Origin: an uncultured Eubacterium sp. | Lineage (GTDB): Bacteria > Bacillota > Clostridia > Lachnospirales > Lachnospiraceae | Direction of reading: 5' to 3' | NCBI RefSeq assembly: GCF_934295145.1 | Contig: NZ_CAKRAS010000029.1 | Span: forward strand, 1 to 38,632 | DNA length: 38,632 bases | In this document: piece by piece, positions 24,511 through 31,759 of the stretch | Position numbering within the stretch: the stretch's first letter is position 1 | How the letters are laid out: every line of letters begins with the position of its first letter | The notes under the pieces: generated by a model | Told to the model about the DNA's origin: nothing | The model's database searches: none | What the model saw: the letters and a program-made list of their open reading frames with translations, nothing else | Position numbers and translations under genes: made by a program

Positions 24511-24538
24511 ATAGTATTCTGTTGAAAAAAAATGTCAT
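24511..24538 (-). promoter_or_regulatory. Candidate promoter of the transporter-hydrogenase unit
   Basis: On the minus strand ATGACA (24533-24538), a 16-nt spacer and TACTAT (24511-24516). The match is imperfect, as expected for an activator-dependent promoter. The 18-bp operator ends 2 bp upstream of the -35. Confidence 0.45.
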
Positions 24539-24540
24539 TT

Positions 24541-24558
24541 TTCTACACTAATATAGAA
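24541..24558. promoter_or_regulatory. 18-bp near-palindromic operator, site 2
   Basis: TTCTACACTAATATAGAA has arms TTCTACA/TATAGAA around CTAA. It differs at one base from the operator at 31679-31696, between the PucR-like regulator and the thiolase-like gene. The identity continues upstream (TTT), beyond the palindrome. Not seen elsewhere by eye in the window. Confidence 0.7.
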
Positions 24559-24585
24559 AGGTTTTTCTATACTCTCTTTTGAGAT

Positions 24586-24632
24586 AAAGCGGACTTTCGC
24601 AATCCGCTTTTGCTACTTGCTCATGAACGCAG
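24586..24632 (+). repeat. 47-bp intergenic repeat, copy A
   Basis: Begins with a hairpin (AAAGCGGA/TCCGCTTT around a 9-nt loop containing TTCGCAA), followed by GCTACTTGCTCATGAACGCAG-like sequence (about 22 nt). It matches copy B (29054-29100, opposite strand) at 45 of 47 positions and copy C (5630-5659) partly. It lies between two minus-strand transporter genes, next to a terminator hairpin. Confidence 0.8.
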
Positions 24633-24662
24633 AAAAACCGCCACGTTCGCGACGGTTTTTCT
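24631..24662 (-). terminator. Terminator after the second OFA transporter gene
   Basis: A 10-bp stem AGAAAAACCG/CGGTTTTTCT (24631-24640 with 24653-24662) with T-rich arms on both strands. It lies 58 nt after the stop of the transporter gene at 24720 and separates the two transcription units of the cluster. It can work in either direction. Confidence 0.7.
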
Positions 24663-24719
24663 CTGACTTTAGGTATATTAAAAATTAAGGGTTTTGCAAT
24701 ACTACTCTATGATGTATCT

Positions 24720-25979
24720 TTATGCTTTTTTATACGGGATCAGCATGATCAGTCCTGCTCCGATAATGTCAATTACAATAAATACAATGTATGGCAGTGT
24801 AAAACTTCCTCCGGAAACTTTCAGCAGCATAGCCATCAGGATAAATGCCAGTGTACGCACAACGTTTGCCAGCGGGTAAATGATACTGTTGGCCGACATA
24901 AATCCATCTCTTCCGAATACGGAAATGATCATAGATGCCAGAAGGTTCAGAAGTCCTCCGATTCCAAGTCCGGCAAAAATACATCCAAGCCATACACATA
25001 CAATGTTAAAGGATGTGATCAGCAATACCAGTGCAGCCACATAGGAAAATGCAAATACAATGGAAATGCTCTTTGTTCCGAATTTGGAATCCAGCCATCC
25101 CCAGAGATAACTTCCCGGGATTGCAATAATAGAAGTAATTGACATAAAGGTCAGTGCCTCTGCATTTGTATATCCTACGGACATCATACGTGGTACAAAC
25201 TGTGAAATAATTCCAACCAGAACCATCCATAAAAATCCATAACCGAATACGATCAGCCAGGTATTTTTGTTTTTCAAAATATTTTTGATAGAATATTTCT
25301 CGTTATCCAGTACCAGCTCCTGTGTGGAAACTGTCTCATCCAGTTCCATATTGTCCGGTAAACAGTTTACATCTGCCGGTTCATTTTTTGCCCAGAAAAA
25401 TGTGATAATTCCTACAATAACTGCCAATACTCCAAAGATAACAAATGCTGTACGGATTCCTTTTGTTGCAAGTAATACAGCAAATCCGGCAACAAACGCA
25501 CTGGAACTGATCGGTGCACCCATAGTCGCCCATCCAAGTGCGATTCCCTTTTTACGCGGGAACCAGTTTGCGATAAAAGCCGGGCATGCTGCGGTACCAA
25601 ATCCAGATGCAAAGAAACAGATCAGCATCAGATCAATGGTATATAAAGCAACCGATGGAACCATTCCAAGCAGTGCATACAGCACTCCGGTAATGATCAA
25701 TGTCACTGCTGACATATTTTTCGGTTTCGTCTTAATAACCAGACGTCCAAAAACAAATCCTCCAACCAGTCCAACAAGACCTGCAGGTGTAGCGACAGAC
25801 AGCAAAGTATTTGCATCCCATCCGTGAGCCTCAGCAAAAGCAGACGGGATCAGATTCATTCCATCTGTTGTAATTGCTGCGTAAAAAAAGTACAGGATCA
25901 TCGTATAGAAGATCATACTCCAGCCCCAGCCGCCAAAACGGTTATCTGTTAAGCTTTTTGATAATTTTTTTGTTTTCAT
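24720..25979 (-). CDS. MFS transporter, OFA type, no. 2
   Basis: A 419-aa, twelve-helix transporter related to the neighbour at 23197-24447 but clearly diverged. It opens with WGWSMIFYTMILYFFYAAITTDGMNLIPSAFAE and shares the family loop in AFIANWFPRKKGIALGWATMG. Two OFA transporters in one regulon suggest separate carriers for substrate and product, or for two related acids. It is the last gene of unit 1, 101 nt after the thioesterase, and is closed by the terminator at 24631-24662. A TATAAT within the upstream gap (minus strand, after TTTTGACAGACAGA) may give additional expression. Confidence 0.87.
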   Translation of the reverse strand: MKTKKLSKSLTDNRFGGWGWSMIFYTMILYFFYAAITTDGMNLIPSAFAEAHGWDANTLLSVATPAGLVGLVGGFVFGRLVIKTKPKNMSAVTLIITGVLYALLGMVPSVALYTIDLMLICFFASGFGTAACPAFIANWFPRKKGIALGWATMGAPISSSAFVAGFAVLLATKGIRTAFVIFGVLAVIVGIITFFWAKNEPADVNCLPDNMELDETVSTQELVLDNEKYSIKNILKNKNTWLIVFGYGFLWMVLVGIISQFVPRMMSVGYTNAEALTFMSITSIIAIPGSYLWGWLDSKFGTKSISIVFAFSYVAALVLLITSFNIVCVWLGCIFAGLGIGGLLNLLASMIISVFGRDGFMSANSIIYPLANVVRTLAFILMAMLLKVSGGSFTLPYIVFIVIDIIGAGLIMLIPYKKA

Positions 25980-26080
25980 AATTCACTCTTCCTTTCTTTT
26001 TTCTATTATATCTGTCTGTCAAAATATGTTTTTCGTTTTTCAAATACAAATCTTTTCTCTGTTTTGTATCTTTATACACT

Positions 26081-26836
26081 TTAAAACATCATTTTCACCA
26101 AAAAGGAATCTTCCCCATTATGTACACCTCTCAGGTACATAACATCTTCTTCCCAGACATACTGAAGTTTTGCAGTTTCCCCTTCCCGCAATTCCTTTGT
26201 ATACTGTACCCAGATATTTTTCGGTGTGCGTTCTGCATAGAAGTCTTCATCCATCAGTACTTCTGTCCAGTCCAGATATCTGGAATTGTTCAGATGACCA
26301 TTATAGTCAATTTCCTCTGCCGATACCGTCCGCAGCAGCTGGTTTCTGTATTCCTTTGGAAACTTCTGCTGCAGCTTCGGCAAATTCGGTTCCCCGGCGA
26401 TCATGACCGGATTCATGATCTTCATTTCTTCCGGCTGTGCTGCCACCGTTCTGGTATTCTGATCCATCAACAGAAACAGCGAAGATGTCGCCATCAACGG
26501 TTCTCCATTTTCTGTATACATTGCATAAATCCTGGAATACAGATTTATTTTATTTTTCCCCGGCCAGATACGCAGGATCACGTTTTCGCCCTTATCCGGT
26601 AATCGTTCCAATTCGATATTTGTCCAGGAAATCACCCAGCTCAACCCTTTGGCAAGTAACTCCTCCCCGGTAAGACCTGCCTCCTGATCAAAATGGATTT
26701 CCGTAATACGCTGCATCTGACGAGCCAGTGAGCCAATGCTCATACGGCCGTCTGAATTTGTCATTTCATCCGAAATTTCAAACGTTATTTGGCAGACACC
26801 TTCCGTATGTTCTGCCGTAAACACCGGTACTCCCAT
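26081..26836 (-). CDS. Acyl-ACP thioesterase
   Basis: A 251-aa FatA/FatB-like double hot-dog protein that releases acids from acyl carrier protein. The N-terminal hot-dog contains GRMSIGSLARQMQRITEIHF and WVISWTNIELERLP. The C-terminal one contains EEIDYNGHLNNSRYLDW, where the Asn/His pair is the usual catalytic site. Bacterial members usually tune fatty acid output. Here the gene lies in an operon with a tandem-ACP protein and a thiolase-like enzyme, so its substrate may be the acyl group on that ACP. GGGAGG precedes ATG 26836. It follows the butyrate-kinase-like gene by 32 nt. Confidence 0.88.
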   Translation of the reverse strand: MGVPVFTAEHTEGVCQITFEISDEMTNSDGRMSIGSLARQMQRITEIHFDQEAGLTGEELLAKGLSWVISWTNIELERLPDKGENVILRIWPGKNKINLYSRIYAMYTENGEPLMATSSLFLLMDQNTRTVAAQPEEMKIMNPVMIAGEPNLPKLQQKFPKEYRNQLLRTVSAEEIDYNGHLNNSRYLDWTEVLMDEDFYAERTPKNIWVQYTKELREGETAKLQYVWEEDVMYLRGVHNGEDSFLVKMMF

Positions 26837-26868
26837 TTTTCTCGCCTCCCGCCTGTATCATTGTATTT

Positions 26869-27981
26869 TTATTCTTTATCCCATGGAAAACCATTCCATA
26901 CTGGTTTTCCTGTGTATGTCTTCGCTTCTTCTTCGCCTTTGAGGACACGGATTGTGCCAAATCCAAGTGCCTCTGTCTCGAAGCTTCCTGCATAGTTGTA
27001 AATTGGTGCGATCCAGGAAATATACTCTGCCAGTTTATCGCAAAGTTCCGTATCTCTTGCCATACCACCGGTCAGAAGAATAGCATCTACTTTTCCTTTT
27101 AACGCACCGGCCATCATAGCTGTCCATTTTCCCATGGAATAGATCATGGTATTGTATACAAGCTCCGCTTTTTTGTCACCGTTTGCGATCATTGCTTTTA
27201 CTTCGCGCAGGTCATCGGTGCCACACCATGCAAGTAATCCACCTTTGCTGGAAGCATAATCTTTTGCTTCATCCGCTGAAATACCTTTCTTGATGCATTT
27301 GATGACATCATCCACACATAAATCTCCGGAGCGGTTTGGTGAGATTGGTCCCTGACCGTCACCTGCACGGTTTCCGTCAATCATTTTTCCTTTTTCATGT
27401 GCAGTAATGCTGGTACCGCCGCCCAGATGCAGGATGATATAATTGCAGTCTTCATATTTTTTACCCATCAGTTCACTGTGATGGATTGCCACCTGTTTCT
27501 GGTTCAGCGGATGGGATTTGGCCGGACGGTAAATGCCCGGGATACCGGTCACACGAGCCATGTCACAGAGTTCATCTGTCGGCATTGGATTTACAAAAAA
27601 TGCCGGAATATTTAATTCCTGACCAAGTTTATAACTCATAATGATTCCAAGGCTGGCCGGATGGCGGATACCTCCCACATCATTTTTTGCATGTTCATAG
27701 GCAAGTTCATCGATTTTATATGTTCCTCCGGCACATGGATATAAGCCAACGCCACGGCCAGAAACAGCATCCAGTTCAGAAAGGGCAATCCCTTCCTCCT
27801 CCAGCGCTTTGCGGATCATTTCCATACGGATTGGTTCCTGATCTGCGAAAGTTTTACACTCTGCAAAATCTTCTTTGTGATGATCTACCTCACGGTTTAC
27901 AATCACTTTATCACCTTTTACCACACCCATTTTCGTACTGGATGAGCCAGGATTGATTGTTAATACAGTAAATTCTTTCAT
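26869..27981 (-). CDS. buk: Butyrate kinase-like acyl kinase
   Basis: A 370-aa member of the acetate/butyrate kinase (ASKHA) family. TVLTINPGSSSTKMGVV is the N-terminal phosphate loop; HLGGGTSITAHEKGKMID and GDLCVDDVIKCIKKG follow, and DAILLTGGMARD is the adenosine motif. It makes ATP from acyl-phosphate or the reverse. The chain length preferred (acetyl, propionyl, butyryl, branched) cannot be told. It forms a pair with the acyltransferase 18 nt upstream, the standard ptb-buk arrangement, inside a larger regulated unit, which suggests a pathway-specific rather than central role. ATG 27981 has GGAG upstream. Confidence 0.92.
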   Translation of the reverse strand: MKEFTVLTINPGSSSTKMGVVKGDKVIVNREVDHHKEDFAECKTFADQEPIRMEMIRKALEEEGIALSELDAVSGRGVGLYPCAGGTYKIDELAYEHAKNDVGGIRHPASLGIIMSYKLGQELNIPAFFVNPMPTDELCDMARVTGIPGIYRPAKSHPLNQKQVAIHHSELMGKKYEDCNYIILHLGGGTSITAHEKGKMIDGNRAGDGQGPISPNRSGDLCVDDVIKCIKKGISADEAKDYASSKGGLLAWCGTDDLREVKAMIANGDKKAELVYNTMIYSMGKWTAMMAGALKGKVDAILLTGGMARDTELCDKLAEYISWIAPIYNYAGSFETEALGFGTIRVLKGEEEAKTYTGKPVWNGFPWDKE

Positions 27982-27999
27982 CAATGATATTCTCCTTTT

Positions 28000-29007
28000 T
28001 TATTTTCCTGCCATAACTGCCAGCAATGCGATATTGTTATAAAGTTCAACATCTGTATCACTTCTGGAGCAGTCCAGAATCGGCAGACGGAATCCCTGAT
28101 AGATTGGTCCATACACCTGCACATTATTTGCCAGACGCTGTACTAACTTGGAGCCTATATTTGCAGCTGCTGCATCCGGGAAAATCAGTACGTTTGCATG
28201 TCCTGCTACAGCACTTTCACGTTTTACTTTTTTCTCACCAACGCGTGCATCAACTGCTGCATCCGCCTGGAATTCACCATCAATCTTCAGATCCGGTCTC
28301 AGCTGCTGTGCAAGTGCAACTGCTTCACGTACTTTTTTAACCGGCTCACTTAAGCCACCGGAACCATCGGTAGAAAATGACAGGAAGGCACATTTCGCTT
28401 CTGTTCCAGTCAGTGTTTCGAATGTCTCGCAGGAAGAAATTGCGATTCCGGCATGCTGCTCAACTGTCGGCTGAATGCAGACTGCGCCATCGGACATACC
28501 GATCAGATTTCCCTGATCTCCGGCAAATCCTTCAATCTCTTCAATCAGAAGACCGGAAGCTGTCGGGCAGTTTGGCTGCATTCCAATGATACTTTTTGCT
28601 GCCAGTACAAACTCATAAGTTGTAGTATCGACACCAGCCAGAGTACCGTCAGCCTCTCCTACTGCCTGAAGCAATGTTGCCAGATAAAGCGGATGATCGA
28701 TTCTTTTCTTTACAAAGCTTTTCGGCATTGCTTTGTCAGAAGATGCATCGTATCGCTCCAGTAATTCTTCTTTGTATGCTGCATCGTTGACATCTACCAC
28801 ACGGATTCCGGATACATCCACGCCTGCCTTCTCGGCTGTTGCTGTCACATCCTCCGGATTTCCTACCAGAATAATATTTGCAATTCCATCTGCAGTCGCC
28901 TTTGCAGCTGCCTTGATCATATATTCATTGGTTACTTCCGGAATTGCGATTGTCTTTACATTTTTTTTCGCTTTTTCATAAATAGAATTCATGAACTGAA
29001 ATGCCAT
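28000..29007 (-). CDS. Phosphate acyltransferase (Pta/Ptb family)
   Basis: A 335-aa enzyme that exchanges CoA (or another thiol carrier) for phosphate on an acyl group. The C-terminal signature ANIGSKLVQRL..VQVYGPIYQGFRLPILDCSRSDT is diagnostic of the PTA_PTB family; GIANIILVGNPEDV begins the first domain. The length fits single-domain Pta/Ptb. Together with the kinase downstream it converts an acyl thioester into ATP. Since the next upstream gene encodes a tandem ACP, transfer from acyl-ACP is a possibility worth testing. ATG 29007 has AAGGAG. Confidence 0.9.
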   Translation of the reverse strand: MAFQFMNSIYEKAKKNVKTIAIPEVTNEYMIKAAAKATADGIANIILVGNPEDVTATAEKAGVDVSGIRVVDVNDAAYKEELLERYDASSDKAMPKSFVKKRIDHPLYLATLLQAVGEADGTLAGVDTTTYEFVLAAKSIIGMQPNCPTASGLLIEEIEGFAGDQGNLIGMSDGAVCIQPTVEQHAGIAISSCETFETLTGTEAKCAFLSFSTDGSGGLSEPVKKVREAVALAQQLRPDLKIDGEFQADAAVDARVGEKKVKRESAVAGHANVLIFPDAAAANIGSKLVQRLANNVQVYGPIYQGFRLPILDCSRSDTDVELYNNIALLAVMAGK

Positions 29008-29033
29008 TTTTACACTCTCCTTTTTTTGAATTT

Positions 29034-29100
29034 GAACGCAGGTCGCAAAGCGACTGCGTTCATGAGCAAGTAGCGAAAGCGGATTGCGAATGTCCGCTTT
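29034..29100 (-). repeat. 47-bp intergenic repeat, copy B, with adjacent hairpin
   Basis: 29054-29100 on the minus strand equals copy A (24586-24632) with two differences. Its distal side continues into a second hairpin (29034-29061: GAACGCA/TGCGTTC plus GTCGC/GCGAC around AAA, with a single bulged G). It sits in the 168-nt gap between the DUF35-ACP gene and the acyltransferase gene and could act as an mRNA processing or stability element there. Nothing else is visible in the gap. Confidence 0.8.
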
Positions 29101-29175
29101 ACAAAAGTCACCGTATGATGCGGTAACTTTCTTCGATATGGGTTTAGGTATTAGATTTGGGTTTTGAAAATTTCC

Positions 29176-30249
29176 TTAAAGTCTTTCGCGTACCACAGAT
29201 ACGAAATCTCCAATGGTATTCAGGTTACTTGCTTCCTGAATCTCAATTGTTACGTTCAGCTGATCTTCAATTGTTGAGATCATAACGATCATCTTCATGG
29301 ATTCATTGGATAAGTCCTCACGGATATCTGTTGCAAGCGTGATGCCTGATGCATCCACTCCATACGCATCTGCTGCCGCCTCAATGACAGTTTTTGCCAC
29401 ATCATCTAATTCTTCGGATGCAGCTGCAGTTGTCTGTGCTGCGGAAGTTCCGGCCGCTACTGCCGCATCTGCTGCAATTGTCTCTTCGCCCAGACGCTCT
29501 TTTACTACATTTACAAAATCTGCAATGGTATTCAGGTTACTTGCTTCCTGAATCTCAATTGTTACGTTCAGCTGATCTTCAATTGTTGAGATCATAACAA
29601 TCATCTTCATGGATTCATTGGATAAATCCTCACGGATATCTGTTGCAAGCGTAATACCTGATGCATCTACTCCATACGCATCTGCTGCCGCCTCAATAAC
29701 GGTCTGTGAGGTTGCATCATTACTCAGATCTACCGTTGCAGTTGCTGCTGCAGTTTTTGTTTCTTCTTTCTTTGGTTCCGGTGCCTTGATCTCCGGAATC
29801 TTCTTGAATCCGTTATCTTCTACCAGTTCCCAGGCTACGACTTTCATATCTTCATCCTGGAACAGTAACGGTTTTACTTCTACTTCATGCTCCTGAATAT
29901 ACTGATCAAATTCTGCATATTTGTCATAATCCACATGTAACAGACTCGCATTAAACGGGTCGATACCAGGTACTTCAATCTCTACTGCAAAATAGTCTCC
30001 CTGTGTGTTACGGAATTCCGGATCACCGAATGCTCCTTTTGTCGGAAGTGCCTGCTTTACAATACCGCGCATATTTGTCAGATCCACCCACTCGGTATCC
30101 AGACCTCCGCACTCGTTACAGCACAGATAAGGAGGAAACTCGATATGTCCGCATCTGGTACATTTTCTTCCCAGAATGGTTCCTTCTTCCAAAGCATCAT
30201 AATAAGTTTTTACAATCGGTTTTAAATCATATTTTGTCATTTTAACCAT
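29176..30249 (-). CDS. DUF35 zinc-ribbon/OB-fold protein fused to two acyl carrier domains
   Basis: A 357-aa fusion. Residues 1-150 are a DUF35 protein: rubredoxin-like zinc ribbon (Cys30, Cys33, with Cys43/44 and Cys47) and an OB-fold, the usual partner of thiolase-like enzymes. An Ala/Thr/Pro linker leads to two acyl carrier domains (about 176-253 and 282-357), nearly identical in sequence. Each has EDLSNESMKMIVMI, where Ser213 and Ser317 are the expected phosphopantetheine sites, with ESM instead of the usual DSL. The gene starts 12 nt after the thiolase-like gene, so the two proteins very likely form a complex. I know DUF35 and ACP separately; this combination is not one I can name. Confidence 0.88.
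   Translation of the reverse strand: MVKMTKYDLKPIVKTYYDALEEGTILGRKCTRCGHIEFPPYLCCNECGGLDTEWVDLTNMRGIVKQALPTKGAFGDPEFRNTQGDYFAVEIEVPGIDPFNASLLHVDYDKYAEFDQYIQEHEVEVKPLLFQDEDMKVVAWELVEDNGFKKIPEIKAPEPKKEETKTAAATATVDLSNDATSQTVIEAAADAYGVDASGITLATDIREDLSNESMKMIVMISTIEDQLNVTIEIQEASNLNTIADFVNVVKERLGEETIAADAAVAAGTSAAQTTAAASEELDDVAKTVIEAAADAYGVDASGITLATDIREDLSNESMKMIVMISTIEDQLNVTIEIQEASNLNTIGDFVSVVRERL
29203..29712 (-). repeat. Recent in-gene duplication of the ACP domain
   Basis: About 198 bp at 29203-29400 recur at 29515-29712 with an offset of 312 bp (104 codons) and only a few, mostly silent, differences. The near identity at the DNA level points to a recent duplication or ongoing gene conversion between the two ACP modules of the DUF35-ACP-ACP gene. 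Confidence 0.85.
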
Positions 30250-30261
30250 CGTCCTCCTCTC

Positions 30262-31560
30262 CTACTTTCTCTCCATCATGATATTCAATACGTTCTGACT
30301 TCCGCCAAATCCACGGAGCATTGCGTGTTTTACATCATGATGAACCTGTGTCACACCTGCATCTCCTCGCATCTGGTGAACTGCTTCATACACATCATGT
30401 AATCCGGAAGCACCTGCTGCATGACCATACTGGCAACGGCCACCATTTGTATTGATCGGACGGTCTCCGTCATAAGCGATACGGCCTTCTTTTGTATACT
30501 GCCAGCCTTCACCCTTCGGCAGATATTCACACATCTCGGCAGACAGGAATTCAGACTGATTGTAGAAATCATTTGCAAGGAAGATATCCATATCTGCGCC
30601 AGTCAGTCCGGTCAGCTCTTTTACCTGACGGTATGCATTCTGTGTTGCGTACATCTCATTTCTCGGGTTTCCAGCCTCCACATTAGAATGACCGATACCA
30701 AGAATCTCAATCGGATGATCGGTATATTTATAAGCCAGTTCTGTCGGGCATACAATAATTGCTGCTGCACCGTCGCAACGCTGTTCGAAGTGAGAACCTC
30801 TCATGTATTTTCCAATTAATGGATTGAATTTAGAATGCAGATACTCATAAGCAGAATCCATGCCACTTGCTGCTGCAAGTTCCTCATATGTATTGTTTGT
30901 GATTGTACTCAGCGGATTTAACGCTGCTGCACGACGGCAGTTAATAGATAACGCTGTCATCATTGCATCCACATCCTCTTCGCTGATTCCATTCTCTTTC
31001 ACGTAATAATCCAGCCAGGATTCAGAGTTAAATGGCAGAGAACCACGGGTAAATAAGGTATAATCTCTACACTGCGTAGAAGCCAGTACATCATGGAAGA
31101 TTGCATCTGTTCCGAAACGACGTTTTGTAACTACTCTGGTCGGATATGCAATGGAGTACGGTGTCTCGATACAGCCGCTCAGAACCATGTCATACTCACC
31201 GGAAGCAACTAATGCAACGGCTGTCTCCACGCCCACATAACCGGTTGCACATGCTTCACTGTGATGATAAGAACCTTTTCCTTTCATACCGATCCAGTTT
31301 GCCACATGCATGTTTGGGGTTGCCAGGTTACTTGTCCAGCCCGGTCCGGCCTGTCCATGGATGTAAAATTCCACATCACTGCCATCAACTCCGGCATCTT
31401 TCATTGCGTCCCGTGCCGCATATGCGAAAAGTTCCTGTTCATTCATACCATCTACAGATGGATCATCCAGGATACGTACAAACGGAGTCGCACCTACGCC
31501 AATGATGGAAACACTTCTTTTAAACGGTTTTAATTTCGGAAGATTATCATTAAAGCTCAT
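30262..31560 (-). CDS. Thiolase-superfamily enzyme, lipid-transfer/Ltp2-like
   Basis: A 432-aa thiolase-fold protein. The nucleophile-elbow cysteine is Cys104 in HHSEACATGYVGVETA. The distal part has RCQYGHAAGASGLHDVYEAVHQMRG, where the His aligns with the catalytic His of thiolases. The usual second cysteine near the C-terminus is absent (AMLRGFGGSQNVLNI). Relatives paired with DUF35 proteins include archaeal thiolase/HMG-CoA synthase complexes, PhlACB acyltransferases and the steroid side-chain aldolase Ltp2-ChsH2. Condensation, acyl transfer or retro-cleavage are thus all possible. It is the first gene of unit 1, divergent from the PucR-like regulator. Confidence 0.87.
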   Translation of the reverse strand: MSFNDNLPKLKPFKRSVSIIGVGATPFVRILDDPSVDGMNEQELFAYAARDAMKDAGVDGSDVEFYIHGQAGPGWTSNLATPNMHVANWIGMKGKGSYHHSEACATGYVGVETAVALVASGEYDMVLSGCIETPYSIAYPTRVVTKRRFGTDAIFHDVLASTQCRDYTLFTRGSLPFNSESWLDYYVKENGISEEDVDAMMTALSINCRRAAALNPLSTITNNTYEELAAASGMDSAYEYLHSKFNPLIGKYMRGSHFEQRCDGAAAIIVCPTELAYKYTDHPIEILGIGHSNVEAGNPRNEMYATQNAYRQVKELTGLTGADMDIFLANDFYNQSEFLSAEMCEYLPKGEGWQYTKEGRIAYDGDRPINTNGGRCQYGHAAGASGLHDVYEAVHQMRGDAGVTQVHHDVKHAMLRGFGGSQNVLNIMMERK

Positions 31561-31678
31561 TTTTCATTCTCCTTTTTTATCATTTTTAATAGTTTGTAAT
31601 TACTATCTTGCTAATTACATTGTATTAAAAATATGCCTGCTTTTTTTCGTATGATGTCTGCGAAATATACAAGTGTTT

Positions 31679-31696
31679 TTCTACACTAATGTAGAA
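31679..31696. promoter_or_regulatory. 18-bp near-palindromic operator, site 1
   Basis: TTCTACACTAATGTAGAA has perfect 7-bp arms TTCTACA/TGTAGAA around CTAA. It lies in the 199-bp divergent gap, 8 bp upstream of the regulator's -35. Its centre is roughly 75 bp upstream of a weak TACAAT -10 (31619-31624, minus strand) for the thiolase-like gene. One base differs from site 2 at 24541-24558. Probably bound by the PucR-like protein. Confidence 0.75.
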
Positions 31697-31704
31697 TAAG
31701 TGTT

Positions 31705-31733
31705 TTTACTTTCGCAATTATTTCGTGTATAAT
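31705..31733 (+). promoter_or_regulatory. Promoter of the PucR-like regulator gene
   Basis: TTTACT (31705-31710), a 17-nt spacer and a perfect TATAAT (31728-31733), then a short leader with AGAGGAGG before ATG 31760. Site 1 directly precedes it, so autoregulation is likely. Confidence 0.7.
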
Positions 31734-31759
31734 GAAGAACAGACAGAGGAGGACTTGAA

